NCBI RefSeq assembly: GCF_003664325.1 | Contig: NZ_RCDA01000001.1 | Location: forward strand, 1,552,866-1,616,865 | Direction: 5' to 3' | Length of the DNA: 64,000 nt | DNA from: Alkalispirillum mobile | Lineage (GTDB): Bacteria > Pseudomonadota > Gammaproteobacteria > Nitrococcales > Halorhodospiraceae | Shown here: positions 10,158 through 18,682 of the stretch, one piece after another | Position numbering within the stretch: the stretch's first letter is position 1 | Layout: every line of letters begins with the position of its first letter | The notes under the pieces: model-generated | Told to the model about the DNA's origin: nothing | Database searches by the model: none | The model's input: only the letters and a program-made list of their open reading frames with translations | Program-made: the position numbers and the translations under genes

Positions 10158-11117
10158 TTAATCGCCCCGGCCGAACAGCCGGTCGATATCGAGGCGGGCG
10201 AGGAGGGTGAGCACGAGCACCGCGGTGAGGGCAATGAGCAGCGTCGCGAGAGCGGCGCCGAGCGGCCAGTTCTGCGCATAGGTGAAGGCCGTCTCGATCT
10301 CCTGCGCGACCATGATGATCGACTGCCCGCCGAGGATCTTTGACTCGGCAATGGACCCCAGGGCCAGCACGAAGGTCAGCAGCGCGCCGATCAGGATGCC
10401 GGGCATGGCCAGCGGCACCTCCACCTCCCGGAAGACCTGCCAGCGGTTAGCCCCCATGTCGTAGGCGGCCTCTCGGCAGGCGTCCGGGATCATCGATATC
10501 CCCAGCGCCATCGGGAAGAGCATGAAGGGCAGGAATACGACAACCAGCCCCAGCAGGATCATCGGCCCGTTGTAGAGCACGCTGGGGATGCTGATGTCGA
10601 ACAACGCCCGCATGGAGCCGTCGACCACCCCGTGCTGCAGGAGCGTCAGGACCCAGCCGTAGAGACGCACGTTCTCGGAGATGAACAGCGGCAGGACCAG
10701 AAAAAGCGTCAGCACCATGGGATGCCGGAAGGTGCGCATCATGCCGTAGGCAATGGGCCAGCTCACCGCCATCAGGATCACGGTGGTGAGGAACGCCAGG
10801 AGCAACGACCACAGGAAGGAGACGTAGTAGCTACTGGACAGAATGTGCGCATAGTTCGCCAGCGTGGGCACCTGGGTGATGCTGAAACTGTGCGGCGGCA
10901 TGACACTGTAGGTCACCACCAGCACGAGCGGCGCCAGGAAGCCGGTGAGCAGGAGCACCAACACCGGGAGCGAAAGCAGCAAACCAGGCCTTGAAAGATG
11001 GCGAACCAGGTCCGCGAGGGCTTTTCCGGGCTGCGCCGGCGTCGTCGATGTGGTCCCGGCGCCCCGGGGCAGGGCGCCGCCGGTGACCCCGGAGAGAAGG
11101 CTTCGTACCAGAGACAT
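10158..11117 (-). CDS. ABC transporter permease, PotB type
   Basis: This permease (319 aa) has a long cytoplasmic N-terminus (about 45 residues) followed by six predicted membrane segments. The EAA loop reads REAAYDMGANRWQVFREVEVP. It resembles PotB, the partner of the PotC-like protein encoded next. The ATG at 11117 is preferred because GAGGAGG lies at the right distance; an in-frame GTG two codons earlier is possible. The ribosome site overlaps the stop codon of the ATPase gene, so translation is probably coupled. Confidence 0.88.
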   Translation of the reverse strand: MSLVRSLLSGVTGGALPRGAGTTSTTPAQPGKALADLVRHLSRPGLLLSLPVLVLLLTGFLAPLVLVVTYSVMPPHSFSITQVPTLANYAHILSSSYYVSFLWSLLLAFLTTVILMAVSWPIAYGMMRTFRHPMVLTLFLVLPLFISENVRLYGWVLTLLQHGVVDGSMRALFDISIPSVLYNGPMILLGLVVVFLPFMLFPMALGISMIPDACREAAYDMGANRWQVFREVEVPLAMPGILIGALLTFVLALGSIAESKILGGQSIIMVAQEIETAFTYAQNWPLGAALATLLIALTAVLVLTLLARLDIDRLFGRGD

Positions 11118-11127
11118 GATCACCTCC

Positions 11128-12186
11128 TCAGGCGCTCAGCAGCAGGGCATCCCGCGCGGACCAGCCCACCCGCACCTGATCATTGACCGCGTGGTCCACG
11201 CCGGACGCCAGCATTTCCACCAGCAACTGCCGGTCGCCGGCCTGCACCTGGTACTGGGTGCGCGGGCCCAGGACGTACTGGTTGGTCACCCGCCCCTCCA
11301 GCGTCGCCTCGGCGGTCTCCCCCGGGGCCAGGATCCGCATTCTCTCCGGACGCACGATCATCAGATCGCCAGCCGGCGTGACTACGGTGTCGGGCCGGGG
11401 ATAGCAGGCCGCAGTCGCCGCGTCCCGGACGGTACCGTCATCGCCCTGCTTTACCTCGAAGGCGTTCACCTCACCCATGAACTGGGCGACGAAACCGTTG
11501 CGGGGCCGGTGGTAGATCTCGTCCGGGGAGCCCACCTGCACCAGGCGGCCGTCGCGCATGATGGCAATGCGGTCGCTCATCACCATGGCCTCCTCGATGG
11601 AGTGGGTGATGTAGACGAAGGTCTTCCCGGTCTTGCGCTGGATATCCTTCAACTCCTTCTCGAGCGTCTTGCGCAGCCGGTAGTCCAGCGCCGAGAGCGG
11701 CTCGTCGAAGAACAGCACCTCGGGGTCAAAGGCCAGCGCCCGGGCCAATGCCACGCGCTGGCGCTCGCCGCCGGAGCACTGGTGTATCCGCCGGTCGTAA
11801 TAGGCTTCCGGCAGGTGCAGCTGCGCGAGCAGTTCCAGGGCGCGGGCGCGCCGGTCATGGGGCAAGACCCCGCGCAGCTTCAGGGGAAACTCGATGTTCT
11901 CGCCCACCGTCTTGTGGGGAAACAGGGCTAGTGACTGGAAGACCATGCAGGTCGGACGTTGGTTGGCGGGCACATCGTTTATGCGTTCGCCACGCAGCAG
12001 AATGTCTCCTCGGGTGGGACCATCCATACCCACCAGCATCCGGATCATCGTTGTCTTGCCACTACCCGAGGGGCCGACGATGGTGAAGAACTCCCCCTCC
12101 GCCACCGTCAGATCGATACGTTCCACCGCGACGAAATCGCCGAACAGCTTGTCCACCCGTCGCAACTCCAGAATGTTCTCTGCCAT
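11128..12186 (-). CDS. ABC transporter ATP-binding protein, PotA type
   Basis: This ATPase (352 aa) has Walker A GPSGSGKTT at residues 38-46, a Q-loop in MVFQSLALFP, the signature CSGGERQRVALARAL near 137 and Walker B LFFDEPLSALD near 158. A C-terminal TOBE-like regulatory domain follows (about residues 270-352), as in PotA/FbpC importers. The ATG at 12186 begins a run of clear homology; the frame is open upstream but is intergenic there. It energises uptake through the two permeases downstream and the binding protein upstream. Confidence 0.9.
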   Translation of the reverse strand: MAENILELRRVDKLFGDFVAVERIDLTVAEGEFFTIVGPSGSGKTTMIRMLVGMDGPTRGDILLRGERINDVPANQRPTCMVFQSLALFPHKTVGENIEFPLKLRGVLPHDRRARALELLAQLHLPEAYYDRRIHQCSGGERQRVALARALAFDPEVLFFDEPLSALDYRLRKTLEKELKDIQRKTGKTFVYITHSIEEAMVMSDRIAIMRDGRLVQVGSPDEIYHRPRNGFVAQFMGEVNAFEVKQGDDGTVRDAATAACYPRPDTVVTPAGDLMIVRPERMRILAPGETAEATLEGRVTNQYVLGPRTQYQVQAGDRQLLVEMLASGVDHAVNDQVRVGWSARDALLLSA

Positions 12187-12245
12187 GTCGTGTGCCTCTA
12201 TTGGAGGAAACCGGAAAACCGCGCTCGAAAAGGCCCCGGTGGCGT

Positions 12246-12295
12246 CGTGATCCGGACCGCCGGGCCCGCTCCCGGGCGCGCCCGGCCGGATCACG
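12246..12295 (-). repeat. Intercistronic hairpin after binding-protein gene
   Basis: A perfect 10-bp inverted repeat (CGTGATCCGG at 12246-12255 and CCGGATCACG at 12286-12295) encloses a GC-rich, internally palindromic centre. It lies in the 134-bp gap between the binding-protein and ATPase genes. No T-tract follows on the minus strand. Such hairpins commonly protect the abundant binding-protein transcript and reduce read-through; that role is inferred. Confidence 0.6.
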
Positions 12296-12320
12296 TCGGC
12301 ACCGCCACCCCTGGCGGCAA

Positions 12321-13472
12321 TCAGGCGTTCCGCCGGGCCTCGGTGTAGATTTCCAGCATCTCCGCGTAGTCCGGGTTGACGTCGTAGTCCGCGCAACGGG
12401 CCAGATCCTCCTCCAGCGAGTCGTACTGCAGAGCGTCCAGCTCCGCGCTGGAGAACTGGCCGAGCACGTCCGGATCGCCCATCTGCGCCACCGGGTTGTG
12501 GGACCCTTCGGCAAAGGCGACGTCGTGGCAGACATCTGGGCGCATGATGTACTCGAGGAAGGTCTCCGCCAGCGGCGAGAGGTTGGGGTTGTTGACGACG
12601 GAGGTAAGCTCTACCCAGACAATGCCCCCCTTGCCGTCGATGGGCCCGCTTTTCGGCGTGATGCCCCGAACGTTGCTGAAGCCGTCGGCGCGCGCCACCG
12701 AACAGGAGTAGGTGCCCCCGGTGAAATAGGCATCTATCTCGCCGGTGATCAGCGCCTGGTTCATCTGCAGGTGGTCATCCGACAGGAACCGGGCATTGGC
12801 GAAGATGTGCTCGGCCACCTCCCTGAAGCGGCTCATTTCCTCCTCGGTGTGCTCCTTGAAGGGCGAGAATCCGGCGGTGACACACATGTGGAAGATGTTC
12901 CAGTTCGCCCACGTCAGTACGCCGTAACGTCGGCTCATGCTGCTGTCTAGGAACAGGTTGAAGCCCTCGTCCTCGGCAGTGGCGCGGGAGATCCGGTCCG
13001 TGTTCACCACGAATGACAGCGGCCCGAAGCGTTGGACCACCCCGAGCAGCTCATTGCCGTCGTCGCTCATGGCCCAGGGATAGGGCCAGTGGAACTCCGG
13101 GAGCATGTCGTCGAAATAGGGCCGGAAGCGCTCTTGGTCCAGGGGCTTGATCAGCCCCTCCGGGTACATCATCTGGCGCGCCCAGGGGTTGTTCAGGTTG
13201 ATCAGATCCCAGACGCGGGTCTCGCCCGCGCGCAGGCGGTTCACGGCGTCCGGGTCCGAGGTGACGTTGCTGGCGGAGACGCGGGCGGAGAACTCCCTGC
13301 GGAAGGGGTCGAGCACGTTGGGCGAGTTGTAACCCTCCCAGACCAGCATGCTGAGTTCCCGGTCGCGGGAGGCCCAGGCCTGGCCAGGCATCAGGGGCAT
13401 CATTGCGGCGCCACCGGCCAGTGCCCCGGCGCTCTGCAGGAAGCGACGGCGGTTGAACTTTGTATGGCTCAT
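12321..13472 (-). CDS. Periplasmic substrate-binding protein, PotD-like, Tat-exported
   Basis: This is an extracellular solute-binding protein of the spermidine/putrescine (PotD) group, 383 aa. The N-terminus has the twin-arginine signal NRRRFLQSAG followed by a hydrophobic alanine/glycine stretch, so export by Tat is likely. The mature part begins near SRDRELSMLVWEGY. The ATG at 13472 is preceded by GAGGAC; an in-frame ATG eight codons earlier lacks a better site. As first gene of the operon it is separated from the rest by a strong hairpin, consistent with its higher expression. The substrate is not determinable, but the catabolic genes point to an amino alcohol such as ethanolamine. Confidence 0.88.
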   Translation of the reverse strand: MSHTKFNRRRFLQSAGALAGGAAMMPLMPGQAWASRDRELSMLVWEGYNSPNVLDPFRREFSARVSASNVTSDPDAVNRLRAGETRVWDLINLNNPWARQMMYPEGLIKPLDQERFRPYFDDMLPEFHWPYPWAMSDDGNELLGVVQRFGPLSFVVNTDRISRATAEDEGFNLFLDSSMSRRYGVLTWANWNIFHMCVTAGFSPFKEHTEEEMSRFREVAEHIFANARFLSDDHLQMNQALITGEIDAYFTGGTYSCSVARADGFSNVRGITPKSGPIDGKGGIVWVELTSVVNNPNLSPLAETFLEYIMRPDVCHDVAFAEGSHNPVAQMGDPDVLGQFSSAELDALQYDSLEEDLARCADYDVNPDYAEMLEIYTEARRNA

Positions 13473-13778
13473 GGACTCGTCCTCAATCGGTTGCATCAGA
13501 CCACTGCAATGTGGTGATCACCAATTTGCAAATTACGGGCCACACGAATCAAGAACGAGCCAATACTTCGTCTTTAATCTTAAAAACAACCTGTTACGCA
13601 TCATTATGACCTTCCTGCCACATCACGAGTCGGCTCAAGCATGCCCAACATAGGCGCAAACCAGAGGCACAAACTTGGCAAGTGCCACATCTTGGTGCAA
13701 CGCACAATACAGTTGGCAAGGTCCGGACAATCCGGCAAGCTGACTTTGTGAACAACGACTTCGCGCAGGGGGTCGCAA
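13473..13778. promoter_or_regulatory. Divergent regulatory region with candidate DeoR-type operators
   Basis: This 306-bp non-coding region separates the binding-protein operon from the divergent regulator gene and is noticeably more AT-rich than its surroundings. It contains GGCAC (13666-13670) and GTGCC (13682-13686) flanking the 11-bp palindrome ACTTGGCAAGT (13673-13683). The core TTGGCAAG recurs as a direct repeat 38 bp downstream (13713-13720), and a related CTTGGTGCAA lies between them. Repeated palindromes in a divergent promoter suggest operators of the adjacent DeoR-family protein; this is an inference. Confidence 0.5.
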
Positions 13779-14570
13779 ATGAGCGCAGGACTGGACGACC
13801 AGCGTCTGACACGCAAAGAACGCTGGCTGATGATCGAGAACATGCTCGAGGCGCGCCCGGTGGTGCTCATCTCCGAGCTTGCGTCACAGTTCAGTGTTTC
13901 CGTGGAAACCGTACGGCGTGACATCGACGCCATGGCGGAGGCGGGCCTGCTGGAACGCACTTACGGTGGGGCCGCCGCCTTGAAGACCGCCCGGGAGCCG
14001 GCGCTGAACCAACGGGCCACCCTGCTCGCGGAGGAACGCGAGCGGATCGCCCGGGTCGCTGCCGGCATGGTGCGCGACGGTCAGGTGCTGATGCTGGACG
14101 CCTGCGCCACATGCCTGCCGCTGGCGCAACGCCTGGTGGTCGAACGGCGCAAACTCAAGGTGGTCACCAACAGTTTCGCGCTCGCGAGCGCCATGGCATA
14201 CAACACCACCTTCCAGGTCATCATGGCTGGTGGCTTCTACAACAGTACCGAGGGGGCCAATTACGGCAGCGAGACAACGGAGTTCCTTCGCCGCTTCACC
14301 GCAGACCACTGCTTCTCCAGCTGCGGCGCGGTGACCGCGGAGGGGCCTACCGAAGTGGACTCGGACGTGGCCGGGGTCAAGCGCGTCATGCTGGAGCGCG
14401 CCCACCACGTGACGCTGCTCGCTGACCACGACAAGTTCCGCCGCCCTCGGCTCGAGCGGGTTGCGTCACTGAGCACTCTCGACACGCTAATCACCGACCA
14501 GGAGCCTCCACCCGATATCGTGCGCGCACTCGCCGACGCGGGTGTCCGGCTGCGAATTGCCGGGGCGTAA
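13779..14570 (+). CDS. DeoR/GlpR-family transcriptional regulator
   Basis: The 263-aa protein has an N-terminal DeoR winged helix-turn-helix (residues about 12-65, including VVLISELASQFSVSVETVRRDIDAM) followed by the ERTYGGA linker and a ribose-5-phosphate-isomerase-like sensor domain (about 85-255). DeoR proteins usually repress a neighbouring catabolic operon and respond to a phosphorylated intermediate. It is divergent from the amino-alcohol operon with a shared 306-bp region holding repeated palindromes, so it is the probable regulator of that operon. A phosphorylated effector would fit the kinase encoded in the operon. AGGGGGT precedes the ATG. Confidence 0.88.
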   Translation: MSAGLDDQRLTRKERWLMIENMLEARPVVLISELASQFSVSVETVRRDIDAMAEAGLLERTYGGAAALKTAREPALNQRATLLAEERERIARVAAGMVRDGQVLMLDACATCLPLAQRLVVERRKLKVVTNSFALASAMAYNTTFQVIMAGGFYNSTEGANYGSETTEFLRRFTADHCFSSCGAVTAEGPTEVDSDVAGVKRVMLERAHHVTLLADHDKFRRPRLERVASLSTLDTLITDQEPPPDIVRALADAGVRLRIAGA

Positions 14571-14975
14571 CCCGGCGCGTAACCGCTCATCCCGGCGGTA
14601 GCTCGAGTCATCCACAGAAACTGTGGACAACTTTGTGGATCATTGCTGGAAAGCACGCCAAGTGGTTGATAGGCACCGGCTGCCGCGATTTGACGCATTT
14701 TTAACCAGCCCAGAAACAACCCCAAATAATCAATAGGTTACAGAACATTGCCAGGCAATCATGCCCCTGCTCACCACGTCGGCACGGGTCCATGCGGCCG
14801 TCTTGCCCATGTGCACAAACCGGCGGGGCAGAACGCCACACCCGTTGACAGACCCGCCAGACCGAGAAATCCGTGCAGTTCCGGCCCATACTGCAAGGAT
14901 GAGGTCTGGCCGGTGCGTCGGCCCCGCATGTCCGCGCACCGGTGAGGTGTTCGGGATGGAGTCGGGAGGCGTGTA
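14571..14975. other. Intergenic region with clustered near-DnaA boxes
   Basis: No gene is seen in these 405 bp. At 14608-14642 three 9-mers each differ by one base from the DnaA consensus TTATCCACA: TCATCCACA (14608-14616), and on the other strand TGTGGACAA (14622-14630) and TGTGGATCA (14634-14642). The first two also form a stem (TCCACAG/CTGTGGA) that could act as a weak terminator for the regulator gene. A TTGACA hexamer at 14845-14850 could be a -35 element for the downstream gene but no convincing -10 follows. GGAGG at the 3' end is the ribosome site of the next gene. Confidence 0.35.
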
Positions 14976-15986
14976 ATGCCCGTGATGCAGACAACCCACC
15001 AATGCCGGGCGTGGAAGGCCTGGCTTCCTGCCCTGGCCCTGACTTGCGTGGTCGCCCCGACACTGGCGAGTGATAACCCCGGGGATGAACCCCTGCGCAT
15101 CGGCACCGCCTCGCCCGGGGGCACCTATGCCGTCTACGGAGAGGGACTGGCGCGGCTGATTGGCCAGGAACTGGATGTGAACGCGGTACCGGAGATCACC
15201 GGTGGGCCGTACCACAACATGGCTCTGGTCCACAGCGGGGACGTGGAGCTGGGCCTGACTACCCTGGGGCCGGCCCGGGAGGCCTGGCAGGGCGAGTCCG
15301 ACGTGGCCCCCGGGGTGGAGATGCGCGATGTACGGGCACTTTTTCCCATGTACCAGACCCCCTTTCAGGTGATCACGCTGGCGGACTCCGGCATCGAGCA
15401 GATCAGCGATCTGTCGGGCCGCCGGGTGGGCGTAGGCCCCATGGGTGGCACCTGCGCCAACTACTGGCCGCGCTTCCTGGAGGCCCTGGGCGTGGAGGAC
15501 GTGCACTACCAGTACGACGGGGCCAATCAGCTTGCCGACTACGTGGCGGTCAACCTTGTCGACGCCTTCGCCTTCTGCGCCGGCCTGCCAATTCAGGCCT
15601 TCCTGAACCTGGAGGAGCGCCATGACGTGCACCTGTTCGCCTTCTCCGAGGAGGAACAGGCGCGGCTGGTGGAGCGCTTCCCGGTGGCGCGCTTCGACAT
15701 TCCTGCCGACACCTATGCCAGCCAGGAGGCCGTACAGCATTCAGTGGCGTTCTGGAATTTCGCCATCGGCCACAAGGACCTGTCCGACGACCTGGTTCAC
15801 GACCTGATGGCCCGGGTACTGGAACACCCGAACCTGCCCGAAGCCTTGCACCCGGCCGCGACAGACACCCGGGCGGAGCACCTGGACCGCAACACCGTGA
15901 TGTGGTTCCACCCCGGTGCCATCCGCTACTACCGCGACCAGGGGCACGAGGTGGACGCCGAGCGCATCCCCCCGGAGGCGGAATAG
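14976..15986 (+). CDS. TAXI-family TRAP transporter solute-binding protein
   Basis: This periplasmic binding protein (336 aa) belongs to the TAXI branch of TRAP systems. After a signal peptide (hydrophobic LPALALTCVVAPTLA, cleavage near residue 32) comes LRIGTASPGGTYAVYGEGLA, the family's ligand-binding start; ITGGPYHNMALVHSGDVELGL and GRRVGVGPMGGTCANYWP are further family segments. GGAGG lies seven bases before the ATG. No TRAP membrane subunit (fused DctQM) is encoded beside it, so it is an orphan binding protein. The ligand is unknown; dicarboxylates or glutamate are typical of the family. Confidence 0.85.
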   Translation: MPVMQTTHQCRAWKAWLPALALTCVVAPTLASDNPGDEPLRIGTASPGGTYAVYGEGLARLIGQELDVNAVPEITGGPYHNMALVHSGDVELGLTTLGPAREAWQGESDVAPGVEMRDVRALFPMYQTPFQVITLADSGIEQISDLSGRRVGVGPMGGTCANYWPRFLEALGVEDVHYQYDGANQLADYVAVNLVDAFAFCAGLPIQAFLNLEERHDVHLFAFSEEEQARLVERFPVARFDIPADTYASQEAVQHSVAFWNFAIGHKDLSDDLVHDLMARVLEHPNLPEALHPAATDTRAEHLDRNTVMWFHPGAIRYYRDQGHEVDAERIPPEAE

Positions 15987-16008
15987 GGCCGGAGGCGGCG
16001 GTCGGGGC

Positions 16009-16039
16009 GCCCCCTCTCGGTCCAGCCCCGGGAGGGGGC
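16009..16039. terminator. Hairpin between convergent genes
   Basis: An 8-bp perfect stem GCCCCCTC (16009-16016) / GAGGGGGC (16032-16039) lies between the convergent TAXI gene and urtE. There is no T-run on either side, so termination by this element alone is uncertain, but its position suits a bidirectional terminator. Confidence 0.4.
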
Positions 16040-16046
16040 ACCCTGC

Positions 16047-16736
16047 TCAGACCGTCATGTGCTCCTGGATCAACTCGTCGGTCAACTCGCCCATGGCGCC
16101 GGAGGCGACGTTACGGCCATTGTTGAGCAGCGTGAAATGATCGCCGGTGGCGCGAGCGAAGGGCAGCTTCTGCTCCACCAGCAGGATGGTCAGCCCCTCC
16201 TCCCGGTTGAGGGTGCGGATGACATCGCCGATCTGGCGCACGATATTGGGCTGAATGCCCTCGTTGGGCTCGTCCAGCAGCAGGATCTCCGGCTGCAGCA
16301 CCAGCGCCCGGCCGATGGCCAGTTGCTGCTGCTGACCGCCGGAGAGGTCGCCGCCCCGGCGCCGGGCCATCTCCTTGAGCACCGGAAAGAGCTCGTAGAT
16401 CCGCTCCGGGATGCCCTTGGAACGCTTGCCGGCCAGCGGTACCCGCAGGTTCTCCTCGACGGTGAGCTGGGGGAAGATCTCCCGCCCCTGGGGCACGTAG
16501 CCGATGCCCATGCGCGCCCGCTGCTGGGGCCTCAGGCGGCTGATCTCCCGGCCCTGGAAGGTGATGCTGCCATCGGCGATGGGCACCAGGCCCATCAGGC
16601 ACTTGAGCAGGGTGGTCTTGCCCATGCCGTTGCGGCCCATGAGGCAGGCGCAGGTGCCCTGCTCCACGGCGAGGTCCACGCCCTTGAGGATGTGACTGCC
16701 GCCGTAATACTGGTTAAGCCCGTTTATCTCGAGCAT
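16047..16736 (-). CDS. urtE: Urea ABC transporter ATP-binding subunit UrtE
   Basis: UrtE is one of the two ATPases of the high-affinity urea importer UrtABCDE. The 229-aa protein has Walker A GRNGMGKTT at residues 34-42, signature LSGGQQQQLAIGRAL and Walker B LLLDEPNEGIQP; the NEGIQP sequence after the Walker B aspartate/glutamate and the QQQQ signature are characteristic of UrtE/LivF-type ATPases. Its ATG (16736) lies one base after the urtD stop. It is the last gene of the cluster. Confidence 0.95.
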   Translation of the reverse strand: MLEINGLNQYYGGSHILKGVDLAVEQGTCACLMGRNGMGKTTLLKCLMGLVPIADGSITFQGREISRLRPQQRARMGIGYVPQGREIFPQLTVEENLRVPLAGKRSKGIPERIYELFPVLKEMARRRGGDLSGGQQQQLAIGRALVLQPEILLLDEPNEGIQPNIVRQIGDVIRTLNREEGLTILLVEQKLPFARATGDHFTLLNNGRNVASGAMGELTDELIQEHMTV

Positions 16737-16737
16737 G

Positions 16738-17576
<839 letters not shown>

Positions 17577-17580
<4 letters not shown>

Positions 17581-18671
17581 GAGCGTTTCTCCTTGCGGAA
17601 GCGGTCAAACAGCCCCACCACCCCCTTGGGCAGGAACAGGGTCACGAAGATGAACAGGGCGCCCAGGAAGAAGAGCCACAGCTCGGGGTAGGCGGCGGTG
17701 AACCAGCTCTTGGCGCCGTTGACGATGCCGGCGCCGGCCAGCGCCCCCACCAGGGTGCCGCGCCCGCCCAGGGCTACCCAGACGGCCATCTCGATGGAGA
17801 CCGCCGGGGCCATCTCGCCGGGGTTGATCACCCCCGTCTGGGGCACGTAGAGGGCCCCGGCCACGCCGCAGAGCATGGCCGAGAAGGTCCACACAAAGAG
17901 CTTGTAGCGCAGCGGGTTGTACCCGGTGAAACGCACCCGGTTCTCGGCGTCGCGGATGGCGGTGAGCACCCGGCCCAGCTTGGAGGTGACGATGAACCGG
18001 CAGAGCAGGTAGGCCAGGATCAGCACCACGCCGCTCAGCAGGTAGAGGGTCAGGCGGGCGTCGGGGGAGCGCAGGGAGAAGCCGAGCACCTCCTGGAAGT
18101 TGGTCAACCCGGTATCGCCCCCCAGCCCGGTCTCGGTGCGGAAGAAGAGCAGCATCAGGGCGAAGGTGAGCGCCTGGGTGATGATGGCGAAGTAGACCCC
18201 GCGTACGCGCGAGCGGAAGGCGAGGAAGCCGAACACCAGCGCCAGCAGCCCCGGTGCCAGCACCACCAGCAGGGCGGTGGCCCAGAAGTACTCGAAGGGG
18301 GCCCAGAACCAGGGCCAGTCGCTCATGCCCAGGAACTGGATGAAGTTGGGCACGCTGCCCTCATCATGGGTGTTGCGGGTCAGGTGCATGCCCATGGCGT
18401 ACCCGCCGATGGCGAAGAAGGCGCCATGCCCCAGGGAGAGAATCCCCGTATAGCCCCAGATCAAATCCAGGGCCAGGGCCACCAGGGCCAGGCAGAGGAA
18501 GCGCCCCATCAGGGTCAGCATCCAGTTGGGCATGTAGAAGAAGGACTCCGGTGGTACCACGCGGTTGAGCACCGGCACCAGGATCAGAACAGCAGCGCTG
18601 AGCAGGGCGAAGAGCAGCCATCCCTTGGGAGAGTGCAGCCCCGCCAGGCGCATGACCATGGGTTCTCTCAT
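17577..18671 (-). CDS. urtC: Urea ABC transporter permease UrtC
   Basis: UrtC is a LivM-type inner-membrane permease (364 aa) with about ten hydrophobic segments. Family-specific sequence includes LDLIWGYTGILSLGHGAFFAIGGYAMGM near residues 65-95 and AIRDAENRVRFTGYNP in the cytoplasmic loop that contacts the ATPases. The ATG at 18671 is chosen because GAGGT lies upstream; an ATG four codons later is an alternative, and the longer open frame upstream overlaps urtB. It sits between urtB and urtD with tight spacing. Confidence 0.93.
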
Positions 18672-18682
18672 GTCGGCGGACC

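Noticed and set aside
14608-14642. Chromosomal replication origin
   Set aside because: Only three imperfect boxes, no adjacent AT-rich unwinding element and no origin-associated genes nearby.
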